Both the position numbers and the translations under genes were made by a program. This document shows, piece by piece, positions 1 through 5,131 of a DNA stretch of 5,131 nt (within the stretch, counting starts at the first letter, position 1; every line of letters begins with the position of its first letter). Under the pieces are notes generated by a model. The model was not told the origin of the DNA. It worked only from the letters and a program-made list of their open reading frames with translations, and did not search any database. This DNA is from Anaerolineae bacterium (GTDB taxonomy: Bacteria > Chloroflexota > Anaerolineae > DRVO01). The stretch lies in contig JAAYAV010000299.1 of NCBI GenBank assembly GCA_012719195.1, forward strand, positions 1 through 5,131. Direction: 5' to 3'.

Positions 1-534
1 ATCGGCTTCGCGTACGTCAACCCGAGGCTGGGAGAGGAGGGCGTGCGAGAACTTGAGCGCTGCCTTGATGCGGGCATGAAGGGGGTCAAGCTGTGGGTTT
101 CGGTCCTGGCCGATGACCCACGGGTGGATCCGCTGGTGGAGGTGGCGCAGAATGCCGGGGCGGTGGTGTTGGCCCACGCCTGGGTGAAGACTCGAGGGCA
201 GTTGCCCTTTGAGAGCCGGCCGCAGAACGTGGCCCACTTGGCGCGGCGTTTCCCTCAGACCCGGTTCATGCTCGCTCACTTCGGCGGCGAATGGGAGACG
301 GGGGCCAAGGCAGCGCGCGGCGTGCCGAACCTCTTCGTCGATACCAGCGGCAGCCTACCCGAGGCCGACATGGTGGAAGTCCTGGCCCGGAACGTAGGCG
401 TGGAGCGCATGCTCTTCGGCACCGACAACGCTGACTTCCACTACTGCCTGGGGAAGATTCTGGCCGCCAATCTGACCGACGACGAGAGAGAGCGAATCCT
501 GTGCGGGAACGCACAGGACTTGTTCAGGCTCTAG
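1..534 (+). CDS. Amidohydrolase family 2 (TIM-barrel metal-dependent hydrolase), 5'-truncated
   Basis: The reading frame is open from the first base, so the gene begins upstream; 177 residues of the C-terminal part are present and end at TAG (532-534). Numbering from the first visible residue, the landmarks are GVKLW at 28-32 (mid-barrel strand), LAHAW at 57-61 and LAHFGG at 91-96 (two strand-end histidines, H59 and H93), FGTDNAD at 139-145 with D142 as the likely metal or catalytic aspartate, and the closing GNAQDLF at 169-175. This order is that of amidohydrolase-2 proteins, usually about 250-350 residues, so roughly the N-terminal third to half, including any HxH metal motif, is missing. 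Members hydrolyse lactones or decarboxylate acids, and some act in sugar-acid catabolism as lactonases. Its place before a sugar transporter makes sugar-lactone hydrolysis possible, but the substrate is unknown. A GTG at 43 is internal to the domain and is not the real start. Confidence 0.85.
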   Translation: MGFAYVNPRLGEEGVRELERCLDAGMKGVKLWVSVLADDPRVDPLVEVAQNAGAVVLAHAWVKTRGQLPFESRPQNVAHLARRFPQTRFMLAHFGGEWETGAKAARGVPNLFVDTSGSLPEADMVEVLARNVGVERMLFGTDNADFHYCLGKILAANLTDDERERILCGNAQDLFRL

Positions 535-544
535 TGCGGAGTGG

Positions 545-570
545 ACAGACAGACTGGATCGCCTGTCTGT
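545..570. promoter_or_regulatory. 8-bp inverted repeat before the transporter genes, candidate operator
   Basis: ACAGACAG (545-552) and CTGTCTGT (563-570) are exact reverse complements separated by 10 nt. The repeat starts 11 nt after the amidohydrolase stop, and its last base is the first base of a TTGACA hexamer (570-575). It could be a regulator binding site overlapping a -35 box, or an RNA hairpin after the amidohydrolase. No T-run follows, so a classical intrinsic terminator is less likely. Function is inferred from position only. Confidence 0.35.
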
Positions 571-610
571 TGACATCTGATGGCCCGCCCTTGCCGCGAT
601 GTAGTACAAT
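570..610 (+). promoter_or_regulatory. Possible promoter elements for the transporter operon
   Basis: A perfect TTGACA (570-575) and a good -10-like TACAAT (605-610) both lie in the leader of the binding-protein gene. They are 29 nt apart, too far for one sigma-70-type promoter, and neither has an obvious partner at 16-18 nt. At most one is likely to be used; TACAAT would leave a 5' leader of about 100 nt. This marks where a promoter would be expected rather than a confident call. Confidence 0.25.
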
Positions 611-704
611 CTAGCATCGTCTGCCCGGTTGGTGGGAAGGCGGTGTCCGCTGACCCGGTTGCAGCAGGGGCGCTCCGCACCGCAGTACTCACAGAACCTG
701 ACAC

Positions 705-710
705 GGGAGG
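705..710 (+). promoter_or_regulatory. Ribosome binding site that sets the binding-protein start
   Basis: GGGAGG lies 7 nt before the ATG at 718. It decides between this ATG and an in-frame ATG at 580, which would add 46 residues with no signal-peptide character in front of an otherwise normal lipoprotein signal. Confidence 0.8.
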
Positions 711-717
711 AAGCATC

Positions 718-2148
718 ATGTCGCAAGACAAAGCTAGCCGTCGCCTGACTCGCCGGCGCCTCTTGGGTACCGGCCTGGCCGCCGGTGGAGCCAGCGTGTT
801 GGCAGCCTGCGGCGCCACTCCCACTCCGCAGACCGTAGTCGAGACAGTGGTCGTTACTACGGAGGTGGAGAAGGTCGTCGAGCAGACAGTCGAGGTGGAG
901 AAGGTCGTCGAGAAGGAAGTGGTGGTGGAGGTCACCCCGGCTCCCTCGACACTGGCGGGCGAGGTGAACGTGTGGGTGTTCCCCCAGGGCGAGAACGACC
1001 TCGATGCCCTCTGGACGCCTCTGAACGCGCGGTTCCAGCAGGAGTACCCCGGCATCAGCCTCAACATCGAGCTGCTTCCTTGGGGCGGCCGGCGTGAGAA
1101 GATGCTTACTGCGTACGCCGCCGGAGAGGCCCCCGATGCTGCCTACGTCAACTCCGACACCATATCGCTGTTCGGGACCAACGATGTTCTGGCGCCTCTA
1201 GATGACGTGCTGGCTCAAGAGGCGTGGGATGACCTGTTTGGCGACCTACAGGCGGGACTGATCTGGGAGGGAAAGAGGTTGATGTTCCCGGCCCTGTTGA
1301 TCGGGACGGGGCATCTCTACAACAAGGGCCTGATGTCAGAGATCGGTCTGGACCCGGAGAAGCCGCCGTACACGTGGGACGAGCTGCGTGCGGCGGGTGC
1401 CGCGTCGGCCACTTCAGGGTACTTCCTCACCAGCTGGAACACCATGGACTGGGCCAACACCTGGGTCTCCATAGTCTGGCAGGCGGGCGGTACCACCTTC
1501 AGCGAAGACATGACAAAGGCTCTGCTGGATACTGAGCCGGCGTATGAGGCGCTCAACTTCGCCGTGGAGATGTTCCAGAACGGTTGGGTCCCCAAGGAAG
1601 GAGCGGTGGGATCGGACACCGAGTCCTCGGCCGTGAGCGCCGTCAACTACTGGATCGAGGGCCGATCGACCCTCAGCGGCTGGGGCAACCCCGATATCAC
1701 GACCAACACCCGGACTCAGGCTCCCGAGATCGACTTCGGCCTGGTCCCGGTGTGGATGAACAAGCGGCAGGTGTGCAATGGCGGCGCCGGCTGCTGGGGT
1801 GTCTTCAAGGGCAGCAAGGCTCCGGAGGCGACCGCGGCGTGGCTCAACTGGCTTATCCAGCCTGAACAGCAGGGCTTCTACGGCTCCGTGACTAAGTTCG
1901 CGCCGCCACGACGCTCGGCCTGGGACTACTGGGCGGCCGAGCCTCTGCCGAAGGAGTTCGTTGCCATGCGCATCGACCTGCTGGAGATGAACCAGGACAC
2001 GACTTACTTCTGGCAGGAAGGCAAGGTCATCTGCGCGCCGTACTTCCAGGCTGCCGTGCTCGGTTACCAGACGGTGGAGCAGGCGCTAGCCGGCGCTCAG
2101 GCCGAGCTTCAACAGCTAGTCGACGAGTTCAACGCCAGTCGCGCCTAG
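718..2148 (+). CDS. ABC transporter substrate-binding lipoprotein, family 1 (sugar type)
   Basis: This is a 476-residue extracellular binding protein that captures the substrate and delivers it to the two permeases downstream. The N-terminus has an arginine-rich n-region (TRRRLLG, 11-17), a short hydrophobic stretch and a lipobox LAAC (28-31), so C31 should be lipidated. The paired arginines suggest Tat export, though Sec cannot be excluded. Residues 39-76 are a Val/Glu/Lys/Thr linker with two EVEKVVE units (49-55 and 59-65), ending in a Pro-containing hinge. The mature domain starts near 81 and has family-1 hallmarks: EYPGISLNIELLPW (109-122), the AAGEAPDAAYVN segment (134-145), and a late NGGAGCWGVFKGSKAPEA region from 354, the usual ordered loop before the final helices. 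Tryptophans and other aromatics are frequent, as in carbohydrate-binding members. Length is typical once the linker is allowed for. The start is chosen by the GGGAGG site and the signal peptide. The substrate is not readable. Confidence 0.93.
   Translation: MSQDKASRRLTRRRLLGTGLAAGGASVLAACGATPTPQTVVETVVVTTEVEKVVEQTVEVEKVVEKEVVVEVTPAPSTLAGEVNVWVFPQGENDLDALWTPLNARFQQEYPGISLNIELLPWGGRREKMLTAYAAGEAPDAAYVNSDTISLFGTNDVLAPLDDVLAQEAWDDLFGDLQAGLIWEGKRLMFPALLIGTGHLYNKGLMSEIGLDPEKPPYTWDELRAAGAASATSGYFLTSWNTMDWANTWVSIVWQAGGTTFSEDMTKALLDTEPAYEALNFAVEMFQNGWVPKEGAVGSDTESSAVSAVNYWIEGRSTLSGWGNPDITTNTRTQAPEIDFGLVPVWMNKRQVCNGGAGCWGVFKGSKAPEATAAWLNWLIQPEQQGFYGSVTKFAPPRRSAWDYWAAEPLPKEFVAMRIDLLEMNQDTTYFWQEGKVICAPYFQAAVLGYQTVEQALAGAQAELQQLVDEFNASRA
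862..912 (+). repeat. 21-nt exact direct repeat encoding the linker heptad EVEKVVE
   Basis: The same 21 nt, beginning GAGGTGGAGAAG and ending GTCGTCGAG, occurs at 862-882 and 892-912, exactly 30 nt apart, inside the binding-protein gene. The 30-nt period equals 10 codons, so the protein repeats EVEKVVE with a three-residue spacer (QTV). The copies agree at every base, including synonymous positions, which fits a recent duplication or slippage in a low-complexity linker. Confidence 0.85.
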
Positions 2149-2167
2149 CCGGTGTGAACTAGCGAGA

Positions 2168-2209
2168 GCGAGCGGTAGCCTGCCCCCAGCGAGCATGGCT
2201 ACCGCTCGC
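2168..2209 (+). promoter_or_regulatory. Perfect 13-bp intercistronic hairpin between binding protein and permease
   Basis: GCGAGCGGTAGCC (2168-2180) pairs without mismatch with GGCTACCGCTCGC (2197-2209). The 16-nt loop can add a further TGC/GCA helix (2181-2183 with 2193-2195) if T2196 bulges. It starts 19 nt after the binding-protein stop and ends 18 nt before the permease ribosome site. The next bases (CGTCTTGG) hold no T-run. In known sugar operons a stem-loop here protects the upstream mRNA or ends part of the transcription, so the binding protein outnumbers the membrane subunits. That role is inferred; the structure is plain in the sequence. Confidence 0.75.
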
Positions 2210-2227
2210 CGTCTTGGAGCCAGTTCC

Positions 2228-2233
2228 GGGAGG
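2228..2233 (+). promoter_or_regulatory. Ribosome binding site supporting the GTG start of the first permease
   Basis: GGGAGG lies 11 nt before GTG 2245, a slightly long spacing. The alternative in-frame ATG at 2308 (codon 22) is preceded by AACACCCTA, with no purine-rich site, so the GTG is preferred. Confidence 0.6.
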
Positions 2234-2244
2234 TATCGATCGAC

Positions 2245-3183
2245 GTGACTGCACAGACCGCGGAAACGGCCAAGCGAACCGTTGGTCACGAGAGCAGGAA
2301 CACCCTAATGGGGAGGCTGCGCCGCGGCTGGCGCTGGTACTTCTTCATTGCCCCCAACGTCCTCACCTTCCTAGGGTTCACGCTGTTCTCGTGGATCTTC
2401 CTCATCTACCTCAGCTTCCACGACTGGAACCTTCTGGGTGCACGCCAGTTTGCCGGGTTGAGCAACTACGAGCGGATGGTGAGCGATCCCATCCTGCGCC
2501 GCGCGCTCGTCAACACGCTTCAGTACGCCATCATGTTCGTGATCCCATCGGCGGCGGTGTCTCTTGGGCTGGCCACCCTAGTGAATCAGAAGATGCGGGG
2601 TATGTATCTCTTCCGCGCCCTCTACTACCTGCCGGTGGTCACCTCCATTGCCGTGCTGGCCATTATCTGGAAGTTCATCCTCTTGCCCCGGCCGGACGGC
2701 ATCGCCAATTACCTCCTCCAGCAGCTAGGCGTGGGCCCCAGGGAGTGGTTACTTGACATAAGATTGGCACTGCCTTCGATCACGGTGATGCAGATCTGGA
2801 GCACCATGGGATACTACATGGTCCTCTGGTTGGCCGGACTGCAGGGCATTCCTGAGGAGATGTACGAGGCGGCACGGATCGATGGAGCCAGCCGCGGACA
2901 GATGTTCCGGTTCGTCACCGTGCCCATGCTCAAGCCGACCACCATCTTCATCACCTTGATCGCCGGTATCGGCGCTTTCCAGATGTTCGGTCCCCCGTAC
3001 ATGCTTACCGGCGGCGGTCCCGTGCACGCCACCACAACCATGGTCTACTACATCTGGCAGCAGGCGTTCAACCGCTACCGCATGGGTTACGCCAGTTCTA
3101 TCTCTTTGCTGCTGTTCGTGCTGATCCTCATCGCGTCTCTCATCCAGCGGAAGTACATGCGCTGGTCTGAGACCATCTTCTGA
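2245..3183 (+). CDS. ABC sugar transporter permease, MalF/UgpA-like (first membrane subunit)
   Basis: This 312-residue integral membrane protein forms half of the import channel with the next gene's product. A basic, hydrophilic N-terminus (1-32) is followed by six hydrophobic segments at about 33-57, 91-112, 121-147, 177-200, 232-250 and 281-300, the usual count for CUT1 permeases of about 290-320 residues. The cytoplasmic coupling loop that docks on the ATPase is clear: EAARIDGASRGQMFRFVTVP at 208-227, with EAA at 208-210 and G214. It is followed by LKP and, after the next segment, the typical QMFGPPYMLTGGGP stretch (246-259). The start is GTG 2245 on the strength of the GGGAGG upstream; ATG 2308 would remove 21 hydrophilic residues without touching the membrane domain. 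The gene is 96 nt behind the binding protein and 14 nt ahead of its partner, so the pair is surely co-transcribed. Assignment to the family is firm; the sugar is unknown. Confidence 0.95.
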   Translation: MTAQTAETAKRTVGHESRNTLMGRLRRGWRWYFFIAPNVLTFLGFTLFSWIFLIYLSFHDWNLLGARQFAGLSNYERMVSDPILRRALVNTLQYAIMFVIPSAAVSLGLATLVNQKMRGMYLFRALYYLPVVTSIAVLAIIWKFILLPRPDGIANYLLQQLGVGPREWLLDIRLALPSITVMQIWSTMGYYMVLWLAGLQGIPEEMYEAARIDGASRGQMFRFVTVPMLKPTTIFITLIAGIGAFQMFGPPYMLTGGGPVHATTTMVYYIWQQAFNRYRMGYASSISLLLFVLILIASLIQRKYMRWSETIF

Positions 3184-3197
3184 CCCAAGGAGCAGGT

Positions 3198-4061
3198 GTG
3201 ACTACTGCAACCTCTGCCAAACAGCACGATTCGGGCATCCGGCTGCGCGCCGGGCTCCGCACGGTGCTCGTGTACCTCCTGCTCCTGGTCATCGCGGGTG
3301 CCACCGTCGGTCCCTTTCTGGTCATGGTCTCCGCTTCGCTGCGGCCGAACTTCTCCTACATGACCTTCCCCATCAGCCTGATCCCGCCAGACCCGGGGGT
3401 CGATAACTACATCCGGCTCTTCAACCAGACGGCCATCGGCCGATGGATCTTCAACAGCGTGTTCGTCGCCACTTCGGTGACCCTTCTGCAAGTCACCACC
3501 TGCTCGCTCGCCGGCTACGCTTTCTCGCGGGGGGAGTTCCCCGGGCGAGATCTCATCTTCTGGGTCTTCATGGGAACTCTGATGGTGCCCAGTACGGTCA
3601 CGATCGTGCCGCTCTTCCTGATCCTGTCGCGGTTGGGCTGGGTAGACACCTACGCCGCGTTGATTGTGCCGGCGGCGACGTCCATCTTCGGCACCTTCCT
3701 CCTGCGTCAGTTCTTCCTCACTATCCCGCGGGACTATGACCAGGCGGCGCTCATTGACGGAGCGAACCTGCTCCAGATCTACCGCATGGTGGTCCTGCCG
3801 CTCGCCAAGCCGGCCCTGGCGACCCTGGCGACGCTGACCTTCCTGGGGGAGTGGAACGCCTTCCTCTATCCCCTCATCGTCACCACCAAGTCTACCATGC
3901 GCATACTGACGGTCGGTCTGGCGACCATGGTGGTGCAAGAAGGTGGCGCCGGCGTGCAGATGGCGGGCGCTACCCTGACCTTCATGCCGACTTTCCTCAT
4001 CTTCCTGTTCATGCAGCGCTACGTGGTGCAGGGCATCACCCTGAGTGGAGTGAAGGGGTGA
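3198..4061 (+). CDS. ABC sugar transporter permease, MalG/UgpE-like (second membrane subunit)
   Basis: This 287-residue membrane protein is the second channel half. Hydrophobic segments lie at about 21-45, 84-108, 118-145, 151-173, 205-229 and 260-278. The region before the second one (SLIPPDPGVDNYIRLF, 60-75) is the usual MalG-like extracytoplasmic loop. The coupling loop reads QAALIDGANLLQIYRMVVLP (182-201), with G188 and the terminal LP conserved but the first Glu of EAA replaced by Gln. FLGEWNAFLYPL (215-226) and the C-terminal GITLSGVKG (279-287) are strong marks of the second CUT1 permease. The start is GTG at 3198, 5 nt after AAGGAG (3187-3192) and 14 nt after the previous stop, so translation is probably coupled. 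No ATPase gene follows; this class commonly shares a MsmK/UgpC-type ATPase encoded elsewhere. Confidence 0.95.
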   Translation: MTTATSAKQHDSGIRLRAGLRTVLVYLLLLVIAGATVGPFLVMVSASLRPNFSYMTFPISLIPPDPGVDNYIRLFNQTAIGRWIFNSVFVATSVTLLQVTTCSLAGYAFSRGEFPGRDLIFWVFMGTLMVPSTVTIVPLFLILSRLGWVDTYAALIVPAATSIFGTFLLRQFFLTIPRDYDQAALIDGANLLQIYRMVVLPLAKPALATLATLTFLGEWNAFLYPLIVTTKSTMRILTVGLATMVVQEGGAGVQMAGATLTFMPTFLIFLFMQRYVVQGITLSGVKG

Positions 4062-4065
4062 GCCC

Positions 4066-4081
4066 AGCGCTCATGAGCGCT
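4066..4081. promoter_or_regulatory. Perfect 16-bp palindrome after the second permease gene
   Basis: AGCGCTCATGAGCGCT is identical to its own reverse complement and starts 5 nt after the permease stop. As DNA it is a symmetric site of operator size. As RNA it would fold to a 6-bp stem with a CATG loop, just upstream of the larger hairpin at 4094-4126. A perfect 16-mer palindrome has a chance of about 4^-8 per position, so about 0.08 expected in a window this long. The centre CATG does not match the LacI-type CG-centred operator. The role is unknown. Confidence 0.5.
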
Positions 4082-4093
4082 CATCCCCGTAAG

Positions 4094-4126
4094 GAAGGGC
4101 CCTGGCGTCGCGACGTCGGGGCCTTC
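4094..4126 (+). terminator. Long bulged hairpin, possible terminator or processing element
   Basis: GAAGGGCCCTGGCGT (4094-4108) pairs with ACGTCGGGGCCTTC (4113-4126) around a CGCG loop (4109-4112): 14 pairs, two of them G-T, with one bulged G among 4097-4099. The following bases are GTTCTC, so the T-run expected of a strong intrinsic terminator is missing. It may cause partial termination or mark the 3' end of the permease message before the oxidoreductase gene, which has its own ribosome site 22 nt further on. Confidence 0.45.
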
Positions 4127-4147
4127 GTTCTCGGCCCACCGTGGTGC

Positions 4148-4153
4148 AGGAGG
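4148..4153 (+). promoter_or_regulatory. Ribosome binding site of the oxidoreductase gene
   Basis: AGGAGG lies 9 nt before ATG 4163 and is the best ribosome site in the window. It fixes the start immediately before the Rossmann strand RIGYVGAG. Confidence 0.75.
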
Positions 4154-4162
4154 TAGTGTGTG

Positions 4163-5131
4163 ATGACACGGTTGCGAATCGGGTACGTGGGTGCCGGTTT
4201 CATGGCCCAGAAGGTCCATCTGCCCAACCTCGGCCTCATCGACGAAGTCGAGCTGATCGCGCTGGCCGAGGCACGCCCCCGGCTGGGCGAGAAGGTGCGC
4301 GACCGGTTTCGCATACCGCATCTCTACGCCTCGCACCATGAGCTGATCGCCGACGACAGGGTTCAGGCGGTGGCCGTGTCGGCCGACTACGCGCTGCAAG
4401 GAGAGATCGCTCGGGACGCGTTGGCAGCCGGCAAGGATGTCTTCATGGAGAAGCCGATGGCGGTGTCGATCGATCAGGCCGACCGGTTGCTGGAGGCGGA
4501 GAGGCGGACCGGGGCCCGGCTGATGGTGGGGTACATGAAGCGGTATGACGCCGGCAACGAGTTGGCCAAGAGCTACGTGGACCGCTACCGCGCTTCCGGT
4601 GAGCTGAGAGCGGTGACTTTCGTGCGTAACCACGGCTTCTGTGGCGACTGGGTGTCCGGGCTGGATGCGCCCATGGAAGTCACCGACGAGCCCAAGCCTC
4701 CGGCTCCTCAGCAGGCCCCGGCCTGGCTGCCCGCCGATCAGGTCGGGCACTACCTGGGCTACCTGCAGCAGTATGCCCACAACGTGAACTTGGTGCGCTG
4801 GTTTCTCGATGCCGGCGATGCGGTACGCGTGCGGCAGGTGGACCTGGACGACGACGGCTTCACCGGCGTGGTCGTGCTGGAAGTCGCTGGCGTCCGGGTG
4901 GTGATCGAGTCGGGCCAGGTGTCGCACTACCGCTGGGATGAGCACACGCAGGTCTACTTCGAGCACGGGTGGGTGAAGGCCTGGGCGCCGCCGCTGCTGC
5001 TGCGCAACGCCCCCGCCGAGGTCGAGGTGTATCGCGCCGGCGAGGCACAGGAGTTCATCCGCCCCCTTCCCCGCCCGGCGTGGTCATGGTCCTACAAGCG
5101 CGAGATGGAGCACTTCGTCGCTGCCGTTCGG
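4163..5131 (+). CDS. Gfo/Idh/MocA-family NAD(P)-dependent oxidoreductase, 3'-truncated
   Basis: The frame is open from ATG 4163 to the last base: 323 residues with no stop, so the C-terminus lies beyond the window (the family usually runs about 330-400). The start has a strong AGGAGG 9 nt upstream. Residues 5-15 (RIGYVGAGFMA) form the Rossmann nucleotide-binding turn, with G10, G12 and A15 as GxGxxA. A35-E36 at the end of the second strand suggests NAD binding to the ribose hydroxyls. The signature EKP is at 96-98 (K97 the expected catalytic or cofactor-contacting lysine), and GYMKRYD follows at 123-129. The substrate domain has H206 in YAHNVNLVRWFL (204-215), the place of the usual catalytic His, but the Asp normally four residues earlier is Gln (Q202). 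A proline-rich stretch at 174-191 precedes it. Such enzymes oxidise or reduce sugars, inositols or their acids; the position behind a sugar importer suggests action on the imported compound. The exact reaction is unknown. Confidence 0.9.
   Translation, partial: MTRLRIGYVGAGFMAQKVHLPNLGLIDEVELIALAEARPRLGEKVRDRFRIPHLYASHHELIADDRVQAVAVSADYALQGEIARDALAAGKDVFMEKPMAVSIDQADRLLEAERRTGARLMVGYMKRYDAGNELAKSYVDRYRASGELRAVTFVRNHGFCGDWVSGLDAPMEVTDEPKPPAPQQAPAWLPADQVGHYLGYLQQYAHNVNLVRWFLDAGDAVRVRQVDLDDDGFTGVVVLEVAGVRVVIESGQVSHYRWDEHTQVYFEHGWVKAWAPPLLLRNAPAEVEVYRAGEAQEFIRPLPRPAWSWSYKREMEHFVAAVR

Noticed and set aside
624..661. CCCGGTTG occurring twice (624-631 and 654-661) in the leader of the binding-protein gene
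   Set aside because: An 8-mer repeated once in GC-rich DNA is close to chance, and the flanking bases match only partly.
580..717. In-frame ATG at 580 giving a 46-residue N-terminal extension of the binding protein
   Set aside because: No ribosome site precedes it, the added residues have no export character, and a normal lipoprotein signal with a strong GGGAGG begins at 718. The candidate -10 at 605-610 also lies inside this stretch.
531..1067. Minus-strand reading frame of 178 residues rich in Thr and Ser
   Set aside because: It is the antisense of the Val/Glu linker and signal region; its low-complexity Ser/Thr content is produced by the GTC/GAG repeats on the coding strand.
3087..3938. 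Long minus-strand reading frame (283 residues) opposite the second permease
   Set aside because: Its composition is very rich in charged residues and Gly with no recognisable domain, while the plus strand encodes a textbook permease. It is a shadow frame of GC-rich DNA.
4073..4156. Small plus-strand reading frame of 27 codons in the spacer before the oxidoreductase
   Set aside because: It has no good ribosome site, its start lies inside the 16-bp palindrome, it spans the hairpin, and it ends inside the oxidoreductase ribosome site. A leader peptide is not excluded but is unsupported.
4019..4966. Minus-strand reading frame (315 residues) opposite the oxidoreductase
   Set aside because: The plus strand carries clear Rossmann and EKP motifs with a strong ribosome site; the antisense product is His/Pro/Val-rich with no recognisable motif.

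Overview
The window is GC-rich bacterial DNA carrying one co-directional (+ strand) cluster for carbohydrate uptake and breakdown. The source looks like a member of the Chloroflexota (Anaerolineae or a relative). The main clue is the substrate-binding lipoprotein: behind its lipobox it has a long Val/Glu/Lys-rich linker built from repeats of the VEKVVE type, which I associate with sugar-binding lipoproteins of that phylum. This is recognition from memory, not a database search. GTG starts on both permeases and strong GGAGG-type ribosome sites fit a GC-rich bacterium.

Layout: (1) nt 1-534, the C-terminal half of an amidohydrolase-2-type metal-dependent hydrolase, cut by the window start. (2) nt 535-717, a 183-nt intergenic leader with an 8-bp inverted repeat abutting a TTGACA hexamer, a TACAAT hexamer and a strong ribosome site. 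(3) nt 718-2148, a complete extracellular solute-binding lipoprotein of ABC family 1. (4) nt 2149-2244, a spacer with a perfect 13-bp hairpin. (5) nt 2245-3183 and 3198-4061, the two membrane subunits (MalF-like, then MalG-like), 14 nt apart. (6) nt 4062-4162, a spacer with a perfect 16-bp palindrome and a second long, bulged hairpin. (7) nt 4163-5131, the N-terminal 323 residues of a Gfo/Idh/MocA-family NAD(P)-dependent oxidoreductase, running off the window end.

Working model (inference): the binding protein and two permeases form a CUT1-type importer for a sugar or sugar derivative, powered by an ATPase encoded elsewhere. The flanking oxidoreductase and amidohydrolase would act on the imported compound; sugar oxidation to a lactone followed by lactone hydrolysis is one pairing that fits both families. 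The substrate cannot be read from the sequence. The three hairpin or palindrome elements sit at the gene boundaries where transcript levels would be expected to change.

I see no CRISPR array, RNA gene, insertion sequence, phage gene or defence gene. No wholly new system is evident; the points of interest are the boundary structures, the linker repeat and the altered active-site region of the oxidoreductase.
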